Origin: Climacium dendroides
Taxonomy: Eukaryota > Streptophyta > Bryopsida > Hypnales > Climaciaceae
NCBI GenBank assembly: GCA_950106755.1
Contig: OX467083.1
Span: forward strand, 16,921,029 to 16,985,028
DNA: 64,000 nucleotides
Direction of reading: 5' to 3'
Part shown: piece after piece, positions 34,045 through 45,912 of the stretch
How the letters are laid out: every line of letters starts with the position of its first letter
Numbering within the stretch: the first letter of the stretch is position 1
Program-made: the position numbers and the translations under genes
The notes under the pieces: generated by a model
What the model was told of the DNA's origin: nothing
Databases searched by the model: none
Seen by the model: only the letters and a program-made list of their open reading frames with translations

Positions 34045-35114
34045 TTATTTGGGGGTTAATTGAGCAAGAATCTTCGCTTGAGGGGTTGTGTCTGCGATGC
34101 TCCCAAGTTGAACGTAGAATACATGTTGCAAAACGCTTGTTGATTCAAATGCGAATTTTGGAGCGTATCATTACCAGCTAATAGAGTTCGCATGCTACAA
34201 GCAAACAACTGACCATTTACCTTTTCAGTTCAGAAGGAACAGGTAAATGGTCCGGACAGTTTAGTTTCAATATATTGCACGGCTGCGGGAAGGAGATTCC
34301 AGTTTTTCCTCTGGACAAGGAGTTTTGGGAGAGAATTGTTTTAGTGCATGTACAATGCCTAGAGAAGTAGGATCAGTGTAGAAGACCAGACTCTTGAAGA
34401 AACTGATAAGATGTTTCTTACATGTAGAATATTTTCGTGAATAACGAGTGACAGTCGTGAGAACCGGTTGAGTCCATATATTTGCTGTGGTTGCAGTTGA
34501 TGAAAAATGTTCGGACATTCTTTGCTATGGATTTACCAGCAATCTCGCACTCCCTCTAAGCACATCTTCGATTACATAGTTTGCACTTGTAGGCCGGAGC
34601 AGAAGGGCATACAATCAAAATACCAGGAAGAACAAACAAACAGCTTTTAGAACCTGAAGGTATAGGACCTGTTGTGATCTCAAGCCTGTTTTGGACAATC
34701 TTGAAAGCAGAAGTAATGAAATTACTAGTCTTGTGTACAGTATAGGCTAGTTTTGCTGTAAGTTTTGGGTTGTTATCTGAATATCATATACAGTACATTA
34801 TGTGGAACACCTACTATAGAATTAAAGAACTCAAGCTTGACAAACGTAACATTCTGATCAGATGAAGACAATCTCCAGCAAGATAAAGTCACAACATCTG
34901 GTGAAGAAGAGGCAACTTTGTCAAGACTGCAACTGTAATGTTCGATACAACACCAAAGGGCTACCAAGTCCCCTGCCATTAAGAAATAGTCCACGTCTGC
35001 GAGGACTGTGCCATCTACTGGTGCAGGAGAGCATTTCCCAGAACTCAAACTTAGTATCAAAATTGAGTTTAAGAATCATACAGTAAAGGCTTGAATCATT
35101 CTTACAGATCCAGA
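34045..35114. other. 3' regions between convergent PurN and PSA2
   Basis: No coding region recognised. Presumably contains the 3' untranslated regions of the two convergent genes. A frame on the minus strand (34773-35060) has no family match and no splice link to PSA2, whose stop lies at 35115-35117. Confidence 0.5.
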
Positions 35115-36572
35115 TTACATCTTAGGCAAAATTCTTCCATGATACATTTGGTCCAATAAACCTTTTGATTCAGGTCTCCGCAGCAATCCTTTGTTATTTG
35201 CTGATCCAGTTCCTAAGCACACTGGGCACACCAACTTCCCCCTTCCTGCAATACCGAATAAGGCAAGGAACCAGATTAAAGAAATACTCCACAACAACGT
35301 TCAAACCGATCAATGAACACACACATAGTCCATACTGAGAATTAGTTCCTAAAAGATCAAAAGGCCCAATTCGGGTCTCAAGTTCTTTTCAGCAGTTTTG
35401 AGGTCATATAGAGACATTATTTTGTCCAATTTTTATTCATTTCTTGACCAACACATGCAATGTTCTTCACTAATTGCGGAAATGTAAGTTTTGGCCCATC
35501 GAAATCATATCCTTCACGGCGTAATCAATTTTGAATTCGTCATTTTCAAACCATGGAATCTAGGACCTCTAGGGCGTAAGACATACCGTAGCAATTAGGG
35601 CACTCTGTGTACTCGTATACATCCTTGGGGCGCTTCCGGTTTAGTGCTTTCCATTTTCCTGTTCCCCCACACATATCACCTGCAATCACAGACAATGCAA
35701 TAAGCGGTGGCGCCCTTGAATCCTCAAAAGACCAAGCACATGAGAAATTACTAGACTTAAACCCATTGATGCCTTAGGGTTTAAAGGAGAGCCACATACA
35801 AGGAACAGCGCCTTGCCCCTGACAATTCCTACAAGGAGCGTCTTTCTCCGCAGCTCCAGCTTCAGCACCCGTCAATCCTTGGCTTGCAAGTGCAGCTAAC
35901 CCTAAACCACATGTGCATAACAACCGCCTGCGGGGAACCGTCGTCTCCTGCACCATGCAAGTACCACTACGTCAATGGAATCCAGTTGTCCAGAATAGCC
36001 ATGAATTTCACAAGACAGCATACCACACTTATTGATGCTCGAGAGTAAGTGCACACCAATTTAAACCCTAACCCAGTTTTGCTGCAAAGAATTGCGCATA
36101 CCTCCTCCGAAGGTGCAGACGCGCTTCTCCTCGCACCACTCTCTCGATGTGATTGCGGGGCGCTAGTCTCAGCATCATCGGATTGAGTAGCAACACACGA
36201 CCTCCGCACGGCCCTTGAGTACCCCCTTGTGACTATTCTTGGGAGACGAGCTAATTTCGTCACCTGTACGAAAAACTGCACAACGTTCAGACAAGACCAT
36301 TTGCGGACCGCAGGACTTCAAATTGACGAAGAAACTGTAGTTCTAAGAATGATTTTCTGCTGCGAACTACTGCGTCCCATTGACCAAACAGCATATAAAA
36401 ATCCGTCACACAGGACTACCAATCTCAAAGTATGAACTGAGGAAGGAAAAAAAAGGAGACAACGAATGCAAACCTCACATGAATTGCCAGCCACCGCCGA
36501 GGGCTGGGATGAAATTGAGCAACAGCTGCTGGTGCTGGGCACCAAGGCTGCTGCGGTCGCCATCGCTGCCAT
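35115..36572 (-). CDS. PSA2: PSA2-like DnaJ-type zinc-finger protein, thylakoid lumen
   Basis: PSA2 is a lumenal DnaJ-type zinc-finger protein (no J domain) needed for photosystem I assembly and thiol chemistry in Arabidopsis. Five exons: 36572-36474, 36263-36102, 35947-35800, 35679-35587, 35245-35115; 210 residues. All four CxxCxGxG repeats are present: [24 protein letters not shown] and CPVCLGTG; the second is assembled across an intron (CCT T/GT GAT). Between the second and third is the family-specific [16 protein letters not shown], and the end is [14 protein letters not shown]. Exon 1 encodes a Ser/Ala-rich start ([16 protein letters not shown]), and exon 3 a second signal, [20 protein letters not shown], consistent with lumen import. 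Start could also be the Met at residue 4. It converges on PurN. Confidence 0.92.
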
Positions 36573-39500
36573 CTGATCACTGGAGAAATGCTGAAATTGC
36601 AACTCCCAAATTGCAACTCCCAAGCACTTCGCGAGACAAGAGATCTGGAAGCTAGGACGGTCATAGAGGGTCTTATCCACGGCTTTATGAGAGGAATACC
36701 TATTACCAGTTGCGGTGAAGTAGCTGAATTACGAATTTTTGGATCCTCTTCACATTAGGAGAACTTGGGAGGCCCGTGTGTGCTCAAAAATGAACGGAAT
36801 TTCGAATTGCATTGGGATCACTCTGAAGTCTACTTTATCATCATTACAAACGCACATATGTAATTGAAAATCATACAAAGATATTGATGTTTTCTATACA
36901 GTATGTACTATCTAGTGTTACCAACATTTGTGAAAATTACAACTTGTATTCAATGGTACATATATGAAATGAACCTTTACATTTGCTTTAAAGATACTTA
37001 TTCCCATACCACTTGAATTTCTTGTATGATTTCTTGCTTGTTCTTCACCCAAATGCAAGAAATCTTTGACTATCCTTCAAATGTTCTTATGAAATGGTCA
37101 ATAGTGTATAAAAGGAATCTAAATTGTTGTATAATTTTAAATTATTCATTTTGTATTTGTTATGAAGTTGAAGCACACTTCATTACAATTCCAACGCAAT
37201 TTATGGTTTCAAAATCAGTTCATTTTTTAGCATGCTAGAACTTTTCAGAGTTGTTGAAGTTTTTAGTGAAAACTAACTAAAAAATTTGTAATTCAGCTAG
37301 ACCTAACTATACTTTTGTAGAGTGGACGCAATGCTCAAGTTTACATATAGTGTTTGATTACACCTTGGATTACACATAAGGTAAGGTAGACAAGCCTATT
37401 ATCACCTTGATTTGGAATCTAGACATCTTAGGGCCAATTTCAAGAGGGGCACATATTTTTCAGAAGTATATTTGTTTCATGAATCAAACCCAAGTAGAAT
37501 TTTAATTTTCCAATCAACTTTGTAATTTCTACAAAATTTTGAAGTGGTCAGCCCTGAAATTACAAAACCGCCTCTAGACTAAAGTCATAAACAACCTAAG
37601 ACTACCTAATCAAGTACTAGATATTTTCTATTAATGGAGTGACAAGGTATCCTTTGTTGTCACAAAATCCTTGATTTTGTCATAAATGAAGAGAATCGGG
37701 GGGATTTTAGGTGGAATTGGGGCCAAAAGTAGGTGATGGAATTGGATTAGTCTATTGATGGAATTGGGTTGCAAATGATAATGGATTGGTCTACCTTAGG
37801 TACACCCACAATTGCATTGTATTTAAAAGTACTACTTCAATAGATCTTCACTTTGTATACATCTTATAAATCAATGTTTATCTATTGTTGAAGAAATTAT
37901 TATAAAACATTTATCATCATCATAATACGTATCATAATAATAATAATAATAATAACGTTTGTTCAAAGACCATGATTGTGAATGAAGAGTTTGTTAGGGT
38001 AGTTCAACTAACCATTTATCAGGGATAGAAAAACCTCCTTTTGAAGGTAAACTCTATCAATGTTCAAGATATTTTTTGAGTTTTACCATCTATTTTCCTT
38101 CAATTTCTATATTGAAACAATTTTTTAAGTATTGTATCTAATTTTTCCTCTATTTTTTACTCCAAATAGAAATTTTATAGAATTTTTCATTGGATTTTTT
38201 CTGATGTTTTCAAATAATAGAATATTTGAAATTGGCAATTCTTCCTAATTGGCAATTCTTCCTAAGCATTTGACTCCATTTTACAGAGCTAAAATTGGTA
38301 ATTAGTAAGCAAGTAGCCAATATCTCTATATATAGCCTTTTGATAAATCACATGTTAGTGTAGGTTTTGGATGTCTTTTGTATTATATTGTTTTTTTTCT
38401 AATAGTAGTCACTTCATTAAATTAGAGCATATTTTACAAGTAGTCAATGAGTTTGTAATTTGATGGCCTAAGTAACAATCTTGTGCAACCATTAACTATA
38501 CCATTGGGCATTGTCTCTATTCTGAGCTAATGGTAAGAATAAGTCCAATTTAGTTTTATTAAGGGTTCGTTATTTTTTAGTCTCATTTAAGAATATTATA
38601 AATTGAAGGTATTTTACTACATTGTGATGGATTTTTCTAATAACTCTTGTGATTAAGTATTGTTTAAGTTTTGCGTATTCTACATTCTTTAAATTGTTTT
38701 GACATTGTATATGGATGACTGACTTGTAACCTAATTATGATGGTTACTAGAGGTGCAACTTTCCATCCTTAATTTTTGATGTTATTGAGTAGTATTTGAT
38801 ATTTATTTCTTTGTGAATAATGTCTTCCTTTGTGTATCTATCATAGCAATATGTAAATTCCACAAATTGTATTATGATGTTGGAGTTTGATTGGATGGGT
38901 AGTGGATCATTTTGTAAGTGATTTAGTATAGGAAGTATATTTAGTTTTAGTGCTATTCTATAATTATATAGTACTAGAGTATATTTAATACAGTTACAAG
39001 TCATTAGCTATAGTAGAACTATAGTCTCGGAGTTGGTCATTTTTTTTCAATATTTACTAGATTATAGCATATATCTTAAGGATTTTTTTGCTCATAAAGA
39101 GTTTGAGTAATTCTCATACTACATTGTTGTGGTGTTTAATCTCAAATTGCATATGTTGTTTTCTAAGCAAAATAAGAGAAAGTGGGGCCATGTATCTATT
39201 TTCTAGCATTTCCCATGTATTGATTGTATCTAAATTTGAGTAGTCGAAAGATTTTTTGTTTGATATAACTCATGAATTTTCTCAAAAATTATTAGATTAT
39301 TTTTTTTCTATTTCATCATTACTTAGCCATTTACTCACATACATATATTGTTTAATTTCAAATATTTATTTGTAAATTTTTTCTTCTTTTAAGTATTTTT
39401 TGGAGTTTCTAATAGGCTTGTCTACCTATTTTTTAGGATCTTTCCATGGTTTAAATAAATTTTGGGGGGTGACTCTATGTAGCTAATATGAACTTAATTG

Positions 39501-39939
39501 TGTATTTTTGTGTTTTTAAAAATTCTTTCATTGTTTTTTGTTGTTCCTTTTTTTAGTAGTTTATCGACTTTTTTTATTTCTTTGTATATTTCTATGCACT
39601 TGTACTTTACGTAGGTGCTGGGGCCTTCTAATGTTATATCAATTTGATTCTTACTATGAGGATTAGTTTGTTGGATGGTTGTTTTAAAGAGTAGTGGTGT
39701 GTATTTATAAGGTAGAGAGAGTTAAGAGTGTTTGTAAACATACGGTTGGGTGGTATGAATGAATTATTTGTGTAGTAGTTATTCATATTATATTTTAGTA
39801 TATTAATTTTTTTGTACTCAGGGTATGATGTAAATGAGGTGTAATAAGTATGTATGTTAGTGGGATTTTGAGCTTTATTCCATAGAAGTGAAAGGTTGAT
39901 TTTTGTATTTAAAGTGCATGGGGTGGATTTATTGTTATA

Positions 39940-40081
39940 CACTACAAAAAAAACAGTGAATAAATGACTCGTCCATAGAGTCATTGTGGACAGCAGTGAT
40001 TGCAAAATGACTACAAAACAACTATTGTTGTCCACAATGACTCTATGGATGAGTCGTTTATTCATTGTTTTTTTTGTAGTG
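39940..40081. mobile_element. CACTA-type MITE, 142 bp
   Basis: Starts CACTACAAAAAAAACAGTGA and ends TTTTTTTTGTAGTG, flanked by three-base direct copies ATA (39937-39939 and 40082-40084). The arms pair over about 63 bp with few mismatches, leaving a short centre. CACTA ends and a 3-bp target copy fit the CACTA (En/Spm) superfamily. The good pairing implies recent activity. Confidence 0.8.
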
Positions 40082-40600
40082 ATATGCGTCTCTTGATATT
40101 TAGATGTTGTGTAATGGTATTTTTAAGGTGATTTTTGAATTATAGAAATGAGAAAGTGTAGTTAATATAGTATATACAATATATATAGATTGCTAATGTT
40201 TTTGTTTCAATTGGAGTTTGGTTTGATTTTGTCCAAGATTTTTAGTGGTATGTTGTATGTGAGTGTATTTGTTTGGAAATATATTAGTATATGTGTTTGG
40301 GGTTGGTCGCTCATAAAGTGATTTGTTTGTATTCCATTTTTGGTTTGGGGCTATTGCTATTGTAATATAGTTAATGGGCTTGTTTGCATTGCTAATTGGA
40401 TTTCTAGAATCCAATGGCAAATCCATTCATTGTTCAAAATTTATAGATAAGACTCTACTTCTCAATTAATTTTGGAAAGGTAAGTCAAAATCATGTAATC
40501 ACAATGTGTACTCCATTTTTTACTATATTTGAATGACCTTTTTTTAAATTTTTTTTCTAGGAAATTGAAATCACATGTCTTCTATTTGTTTGTTTTGTTT

Positions 40601-40895
40601 GTCACGTTGAGATCTCTCGGACCGTGCATACTTGGTACCGTCAGAAAGTCCTTGGCAAGGAGGGGAACACCAACTTGGTTTCGTGGCATTCGGATTGTTT
40701 GTCACGTTGAGATCTCTCGAACCGTGCATACTTGGTATCGTTAGAAAGTCCTTGGCAAGGAGGGGAACACCTATTTGGTTTTGTGGCATTCAGATTGTTT
40801 GTCACGTTGAGATCTCTCGGACCGTACATACTTGGTACAGTCAGAAAGTCCTTGGCAAGGAGGGGAACACCAACTTGGTTTCGTGGCATTCGGAT
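40601..40895 (+). repeat. 100-bp tandem repeat, 3 units
   Basis: GTCACGTTGAGATCTCTCG begins at 40601, 40701 and 40801, an exact 100-bp period. Units 1 and 3 differ at very few positions; unit 2 differs more. The third unit ends at about 40895 (GGCATTCGGAT). Composition is much less AT-rich than the flanks. Confidence 0.9.
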
Positions 40896-42085
40896 GTACG
40901 GTGTGAAAGTTATGCATTTTTGAGTTATTTTTGGTTTTAAAAAATTAAAAAAATAATTTTATTTTTGTTTTGACTGTGGCAATGGCACAAGGTACACTAG
41001 TTACAATGAAGTTTGGAAGAAAAAGTGAAGAAAACTCAAATCAAATCAACATTTGTCTTTAAAATAATTTTTTTTCCTTGAAAACTGATAAATTTCATAC
41101 TCTCATCTTCAAAACCTAAGGTAGAATCATGTAAATGGTGTTGTGTTTAGAGGAGAAATTGCAACTAAAGTGGGAAGAGTCCAAGAACGGCATTCTACTT
41201 AGGGTTTGCTTTCTTCGGCGTTTGGGGACCCCGCTCAGTTGAGTCACCAATGCAGTATTATTTGGATGCATGACTGTTGTCCAATTGGAACAAGGATTGT
41301 AGACATGTTCATTAGCCCCAGCATTCCATTCTCCTCAACTTCAAGTTCCGGCGAAGTCACAATTGGCACCAGCGGTGGCTAGTTACAAACGGCTCCATAG
41401 ATCCAATTGTGCAAAACGACACTGTCTAGACGTGGAAATTGGGAGATCCAAGATGAAATCAGTCACCAGCACCTTGGTCCAAACACATTTCAATCCATTT
41501 CATCACATAAACCACTTGCAGCACAACCCTGAACCAATCCATGCATCACAACAACGAAAAATCCTAGATGGGATCTTCAGAGGACCCTGGTTCATGTAAT
41601 GTGTGTTTCTTTCAATTCAAAGAAACGTCTCAACCGTTTCAAACAAACTGAAATATAAGAAACACAGATACCTCGGCAGTATCTTTTCTTCGCTTCTAAA
41701 TCCAATCTACATATACTAAGAATTCACGATGCGCAAGAAGCACGACGTTTTGATGTGTGAAAGAGAACCGTTCCTGAAAAAGAAGTATAATAAAGTAAGA
41801 CCATAAGTCGAAGACATAATTCAAGAAGATCAAGAGACCCTCACAAGCAGGTCAGTCCAACATAGTTGATTCTACGAACATCAGGCAAGAAATCGAGAGA
41901 GAGAGCTACACAAGAACGGCGACGACATTCACACAAAAACTCTAGCGCAATTTGAGACCAGGTGTGGTACAAGAAGATGAGCACACCCACATGTATTAAC
42001 AGTTCTTATTGGCAGTATAGTCAAATGGTCTCGTACGACTACATGCTCGAAACCTTTCACCAAAACCTAAAAATTACGGAAGCCC

Positions 42086-42292
42086 TCACTCAAGCACCCC
42101 TTTCCCCGTTGCCAGATGGTACACTCCCCGACCAATGAGAGTGACACCGGTAGCAGCCAAAAGCCCAGGAATGATCACAGAGGAGACCCTGTCGCGAGGA
42201 CCCTTCAGATGAATGAGCTTGTGAACGCTCTGCAGCGCCTTCTGCTTCTGCATCACCCACTCAGGCGTCTTTCCAATTTCTTCCGACGCCAT
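42086..42292 (-). CDS. COX7a: Cytochrome c oxidase subunit 7a-like protein
   Basis: Small inner-membrane subunit of mitochondrial complex IV. A single coding exon of 68 residues: the N-terminal matrix part (KTPEWVMQKQKALQSVHKLI) is followed by HLKGPRDRVSSVIIPGL and one membrane span, LLAATGVTLIGRGVYHLATG, with the short GKG tail typical of the plant family (Arabidopsis At4g21105 type). Length is normal. A leader intron is likely: on the minus strand TTCCCTGCAG/GAATTTCGCA lies about 12 bases before the ATG, and a donor GTGAGTGCC is near 42482. The leader exon carries an AAACCCTAG telo-box-like string near 42510. Confidence 0.88.
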   Translation of the reverse strand: MASEEIGKTPEWVMQKQKALQSVHKLIHLKGPRDRVSSVIIPGLLAATGVTLIGRGVYHLATGKGVLE

Positions 42293-42559
42293 TGCGAAAT
42301 TCCTGCAGGGAACCTTAAATCAGATGCCAAACCCCAAGCCACCGAAACAAAGGTACAAAACTAATTTCACAGTCCGCCAAGAAAGATTTTCGCACAATCC
42401 ACGTTGTGAACCCGAGACGAATGACAGGCACGAGGTAATCCCAAATGATGATGCTCCATGGAAAGTCAGAAGGCACTCACAGGCGGTATGGCGATGGCGG
42501 ATCTTGAAACCCTAGAAAGCTTCAGTCGCTCGTTCTCTGCTAAATGAATGTCGAAGATC

Positions 42560-45500
42560 GGTCTCCGCAGGCTATGAAATGACGAAAGCAGGGTTCTATC
42601 AGTTTACCGTGGGGTAACCGATTAGCTAACCGGGAGAGCATCTCCACTGGAGCCGGGATCCCGGTAGACTCCCTTTGCAATAAGTCTAGGTTAAAGCGCC
42701 GGACTCTCACCGTAAATCCGTAGCTTAGCTAGGGTAAGTCATAGCTTAGTTAGCAATTGACCTAGAAACAAACCATAGTTTAGTTAGGATTGATTAGTGC
42801 TTCCAATGATTCATTCTTTTTATGGCATATTTTTTTATGAGTTTTTTTTTATATCATTTTTATTTTATTAATTCTGCCACATCTTAAAGGCATATTTTTG
42901 TTACGGAGTTCATGGTTTTCAATGAAAAATGGCAAAAGAAACATGAAAGATAAACATGAACCAAAAAGAAAGAATCCACAACATTGAGGGTATAAAAGTA
43001 TAGACCCTAGCTAAGGTACAGTTCTAAACTAGAAAGTGACCTATATATTATCTCAGCTACAATGTAAAAACCTAATTGTATTCTGCATTGCACCACTAGC
43101 CTTTTTGCAGTTGGGGTAAGCAAATGGGGAGTAGAGACATGGCAATTTGTGGGTGGATTCAACATTGAGGATTGTTAGAGTTCTCGTGAGCCTCTATATT
43201 GAACTACAATCAAGTCATGTTTTGGATTTTTTTAAGTCAAAAAATTTCTTGTGATGGGTCCTCAAGCCCCTAACTATGTGTTGCGCTTTTAAATGCGCTC
43301 TATTTGACTAACCCAAGGCTTGTCAATAGGTTGATTTGAAGGGTTGACTTGAACTAATGGAATGGAAATGCTCTCTATTCCTTAAACTAATTGGAGAATG
43401 ATCCTTGAAAGTTGAAATTATTTATGAATTGCAGGTATTATCTTAATCAGTTATGACTAAGAACCAACAACTCACATTATAACTTCAGTCAAGTTTAATA
43501 GTAGGATTTTAAATAGAAGAACAATGAAAGAGTTTTCATGTTTTAAAAAACTCCTTTTGTACATTTTAGTGGTTGCTTCAAGTAGTGCAATATATTGATA
43601 TTGAGATGAGATACCAAAATGTGCTTCTCAATCAACAATGATGGATGAAGTTTGAATTGCCTTCCAAAGGTTAAAACTTCATCTGATCATAACTTTTGCT
43701 TAGAGTATTGGATTTGCAAGAATTTTATGTTTTTGAAAATTGGCATGAATAGATCTTTCACTTAGACTTCATAAATTTAGATTGTAAATTATTTTCCTAA
43801 AAACCACAATGGCCTTAGTTAGTTTGATTATTTGATTTCAAATTGTATTCAAAGTTAAGTTTTGTTGGCTATTTGCAAGCTTAGGTTACATAAAAAACAT
43901 ACAAAAGTAGGGATATATTGGAGGCCAACCCTACCTTGACGTTGAAGTGGCAAATTGTCATCATTGTTGTTTGACAATGACAATAAGTCATTTTCCCTGC
44001 TTTTGGACCTGCAAAGGTTATTTGTGAAGCCATCCTTGGAAAAGCCATTGCCATACTTTGTTGCAAACATTGGATGGGCATGTAGGGATAGTGGAAACTA
44101 TGAAGCCCATATAATTATAGGTATAGGGTTGTTTTTTGTGATTCGCTTGGATTGATTTCATTTTGATATGTGAATGAAATACTAAGCCCCAGTATGCACA
44201 TCCATTTGTTCACCTCTTTTGAACTATATTTTTGCTCTTTGTTTCTTAGAATCAATAATCAATAAGTATTTTTTTTATTATTTGAATATTTTCAAAATTC
44301 AATTCAAAAAACAACTTTTATATATTTTGTATACTATCATTTTTCGCAAAATAAAACTCTTTAGAACCTTCATTTTATTTTTTGGAATTGAATGGTTAAA
44401 ATGATATTGACTAGGTATCTATACAATAAAATAAAATTAGATGAACTGTTTTTTGGATATATCTTTAGTTGTCTACTTTGACATTGAATTAAAATTCTTT
44501 ATAATTTTTGTAATATTTATTTGAATAATGTGAAACAAAGCCTCACATGTAGAGTAACATCCATTCTAGAAATACCATACAAAAATTCCAAATTATGAAG
44601 TTAATTGAGCTTGTCTAAGTTCTCAAAAAAACCAAAGTGGACTCTTTTATTAGTCCTTCAAAGTTAAAATTCTAGGTAAAACTAATTTATACAAATAAAA
44701 TATTCACAAGAGCCTATGGTCACTTTTAGGTATACCTATTTTTAATACTTCAAAACTTTACGCTTCATTCATATAGTATCCAAAAAAAAGATATTAAAAA
44801 AATTTAGGATATCCTTTTGACTTCAAAGAATAAAGCAACTCAATAATAGGAACGATGCTTAATTTCTTACTTGGACACATTTAAGTGAGGGTTTGTTATT
44901 ACAAAATCATAAGACCCCATATGAAATCATTTCTTTTGGGGTTGAATATCCTTTCATTAATTTGATTTAAAACTTTTGGTATTTCATTTCACAAGGTTTG
45001 GAATATTTTGTGACCTTTCAACAAGGTCCTCACAACTTTACTGTGATACTCAAGGCTTTACCAAATCTTTTGTCACCTTTAGTAGTAGAGGTCTTCCTAG
45101 CTTAGTAAGTTAGCATAAGGATTGCTTAAGTTTCAATCCCTTTCAATGAACAAAGTCTTTCTTCGAAGGGGAAGAAAAAGGACTAAACTTAGTAATCTTA
45201 TATATTCCATGGATTTTTATATTTATAAATAAAACATTTACCTTGCTATGTATATTATTTTTCATTTTTTATTAGGAATTTTTTTAGGATTCGATTTTTT
45301 TTTCTCCTACACTACTCAATTATCCCATGCTATAATTTCTGAAAATTTCATTATATGCCATATTTAATTATACCTTGAGTTATTTTTTTAACGATTTTGT
45401 AGGATACTTGAAACTTCAATGGCATCCTCAAATACACACCAATCACTATTTGAAAAAGACAAGCTATTATTTTCATTGTTGCAAAACAGTGAAAAATCAA

Positions 45501-45790
45501 AATCAATTAAAAAACAAATATATACACATGTCATTTTTTTCATTCAATGAAATACATTGGAAACAAATTCAAGGAGTACACTAAGCTTAGTCCCTTTTTA
45601 AAAAAAGAACTTTCAAAATTTTGATTCAAACAAAATATATCATAAGGGTTTAAGAAAATCCATACTTGTTTCAAAATTCTTCTAATTCTTCTAAGAAAGT
45701 TGTAAGGTCCCCTCCAAAGCTTTCTTCATGGTTCTCCGCCACAGCAGGCATTAAGGTAAGACTGCCCAACACCACCATTTACCCAATTCC
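42560..45790. other. AT-rich intergenic region, no gene recognised
   Basis: 3.2 kb of AT-rich DNA without recognisable coding sequence. At 42645 a GAGAGCATCTCCACTGGAGC string resembles the start of plant inverted-repeat transposons, but I could not find a matching right end. A tRNA-promoter-like segment lies at 45095-45142. Confidence 0.5.
45095..45142 (+). other. tRNA-like A-box/B-box segment (SINE head candidate)
   Basis: TAGCTTAGTAAGTTAG resembles the A box of a tRNA and, about 16 bases further on, GTTTCAATCCC resembles the B box. A similar pair, on the minus strand, is at 4754-4790 (TGGTTAAGTGG and GGTTCAATTCC). Neither folds into a full cloverleaf, so neither is called a tRNA. Confidence 0.3.
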
Positions 45791-45806
45791 ATCAACTATA
45801 GGTTCC

Positions 45807-45893
45807 ATGGTGGGAGTCGGGGAGAACGACAGGTTCTGTGAGCTTGGCGATGGCGATGGCGATTTGACGTCGTTGTTCGAGTTCGAGGTTTGA
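45807..45893 (+). other. Upstream ORF in PIG-S leader, 28 codons
   Basis: ATG at 45807 opens a frame (MVGVGENDRFCELGDGDGD and so on) that stops at 45891-45893, 19 bases before the PIG-S start codon. If the transcript starts upstream of 45807, this frame would be met first by ribosomes. The transcription start is not known. Confidence 0.4.
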
Positions 45894-45912
45894 GTAAACC
45901 TCACTCGTCGTC

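Larger units (their letters stand above)
36573..42085. other. AT-rich intergenic region with MITE and tandem repeats
   Basis: Except for the PSA2 promoter side (about 36573-36800) and the COX7a 3' side (about 41600-42085), I see no gene. It contains an AAT microsatellite at 37938-37958, a CACTA-type MITE (39940-40081) and a 3 x 100-bp tandem repeat (40601-40895). The 41200-41600 stretch is GC-richer and could hold an untranslated or non-coding exon, but its frames match no family. Confidence 0.55.

Noticed and set aside
34773..35060. 95-codon minus-strand frame next to PSA2
   Set aside because: No family similarity and no splice signals linking it to a gene; most likely 3' untranslated sequence of PSA2 or PurN.
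40529..40940. Repeat-protein frames across the 100-bp tandem units
   Set aside because: The unit length is not a multiple of three, so each unit falls in a different frame; no consistent protein repeat is encoded.
42645..42720. Left end of a GAGCATCTCCA-type transposon
   Set aside because: No inverted right end could be found in the following sequence.
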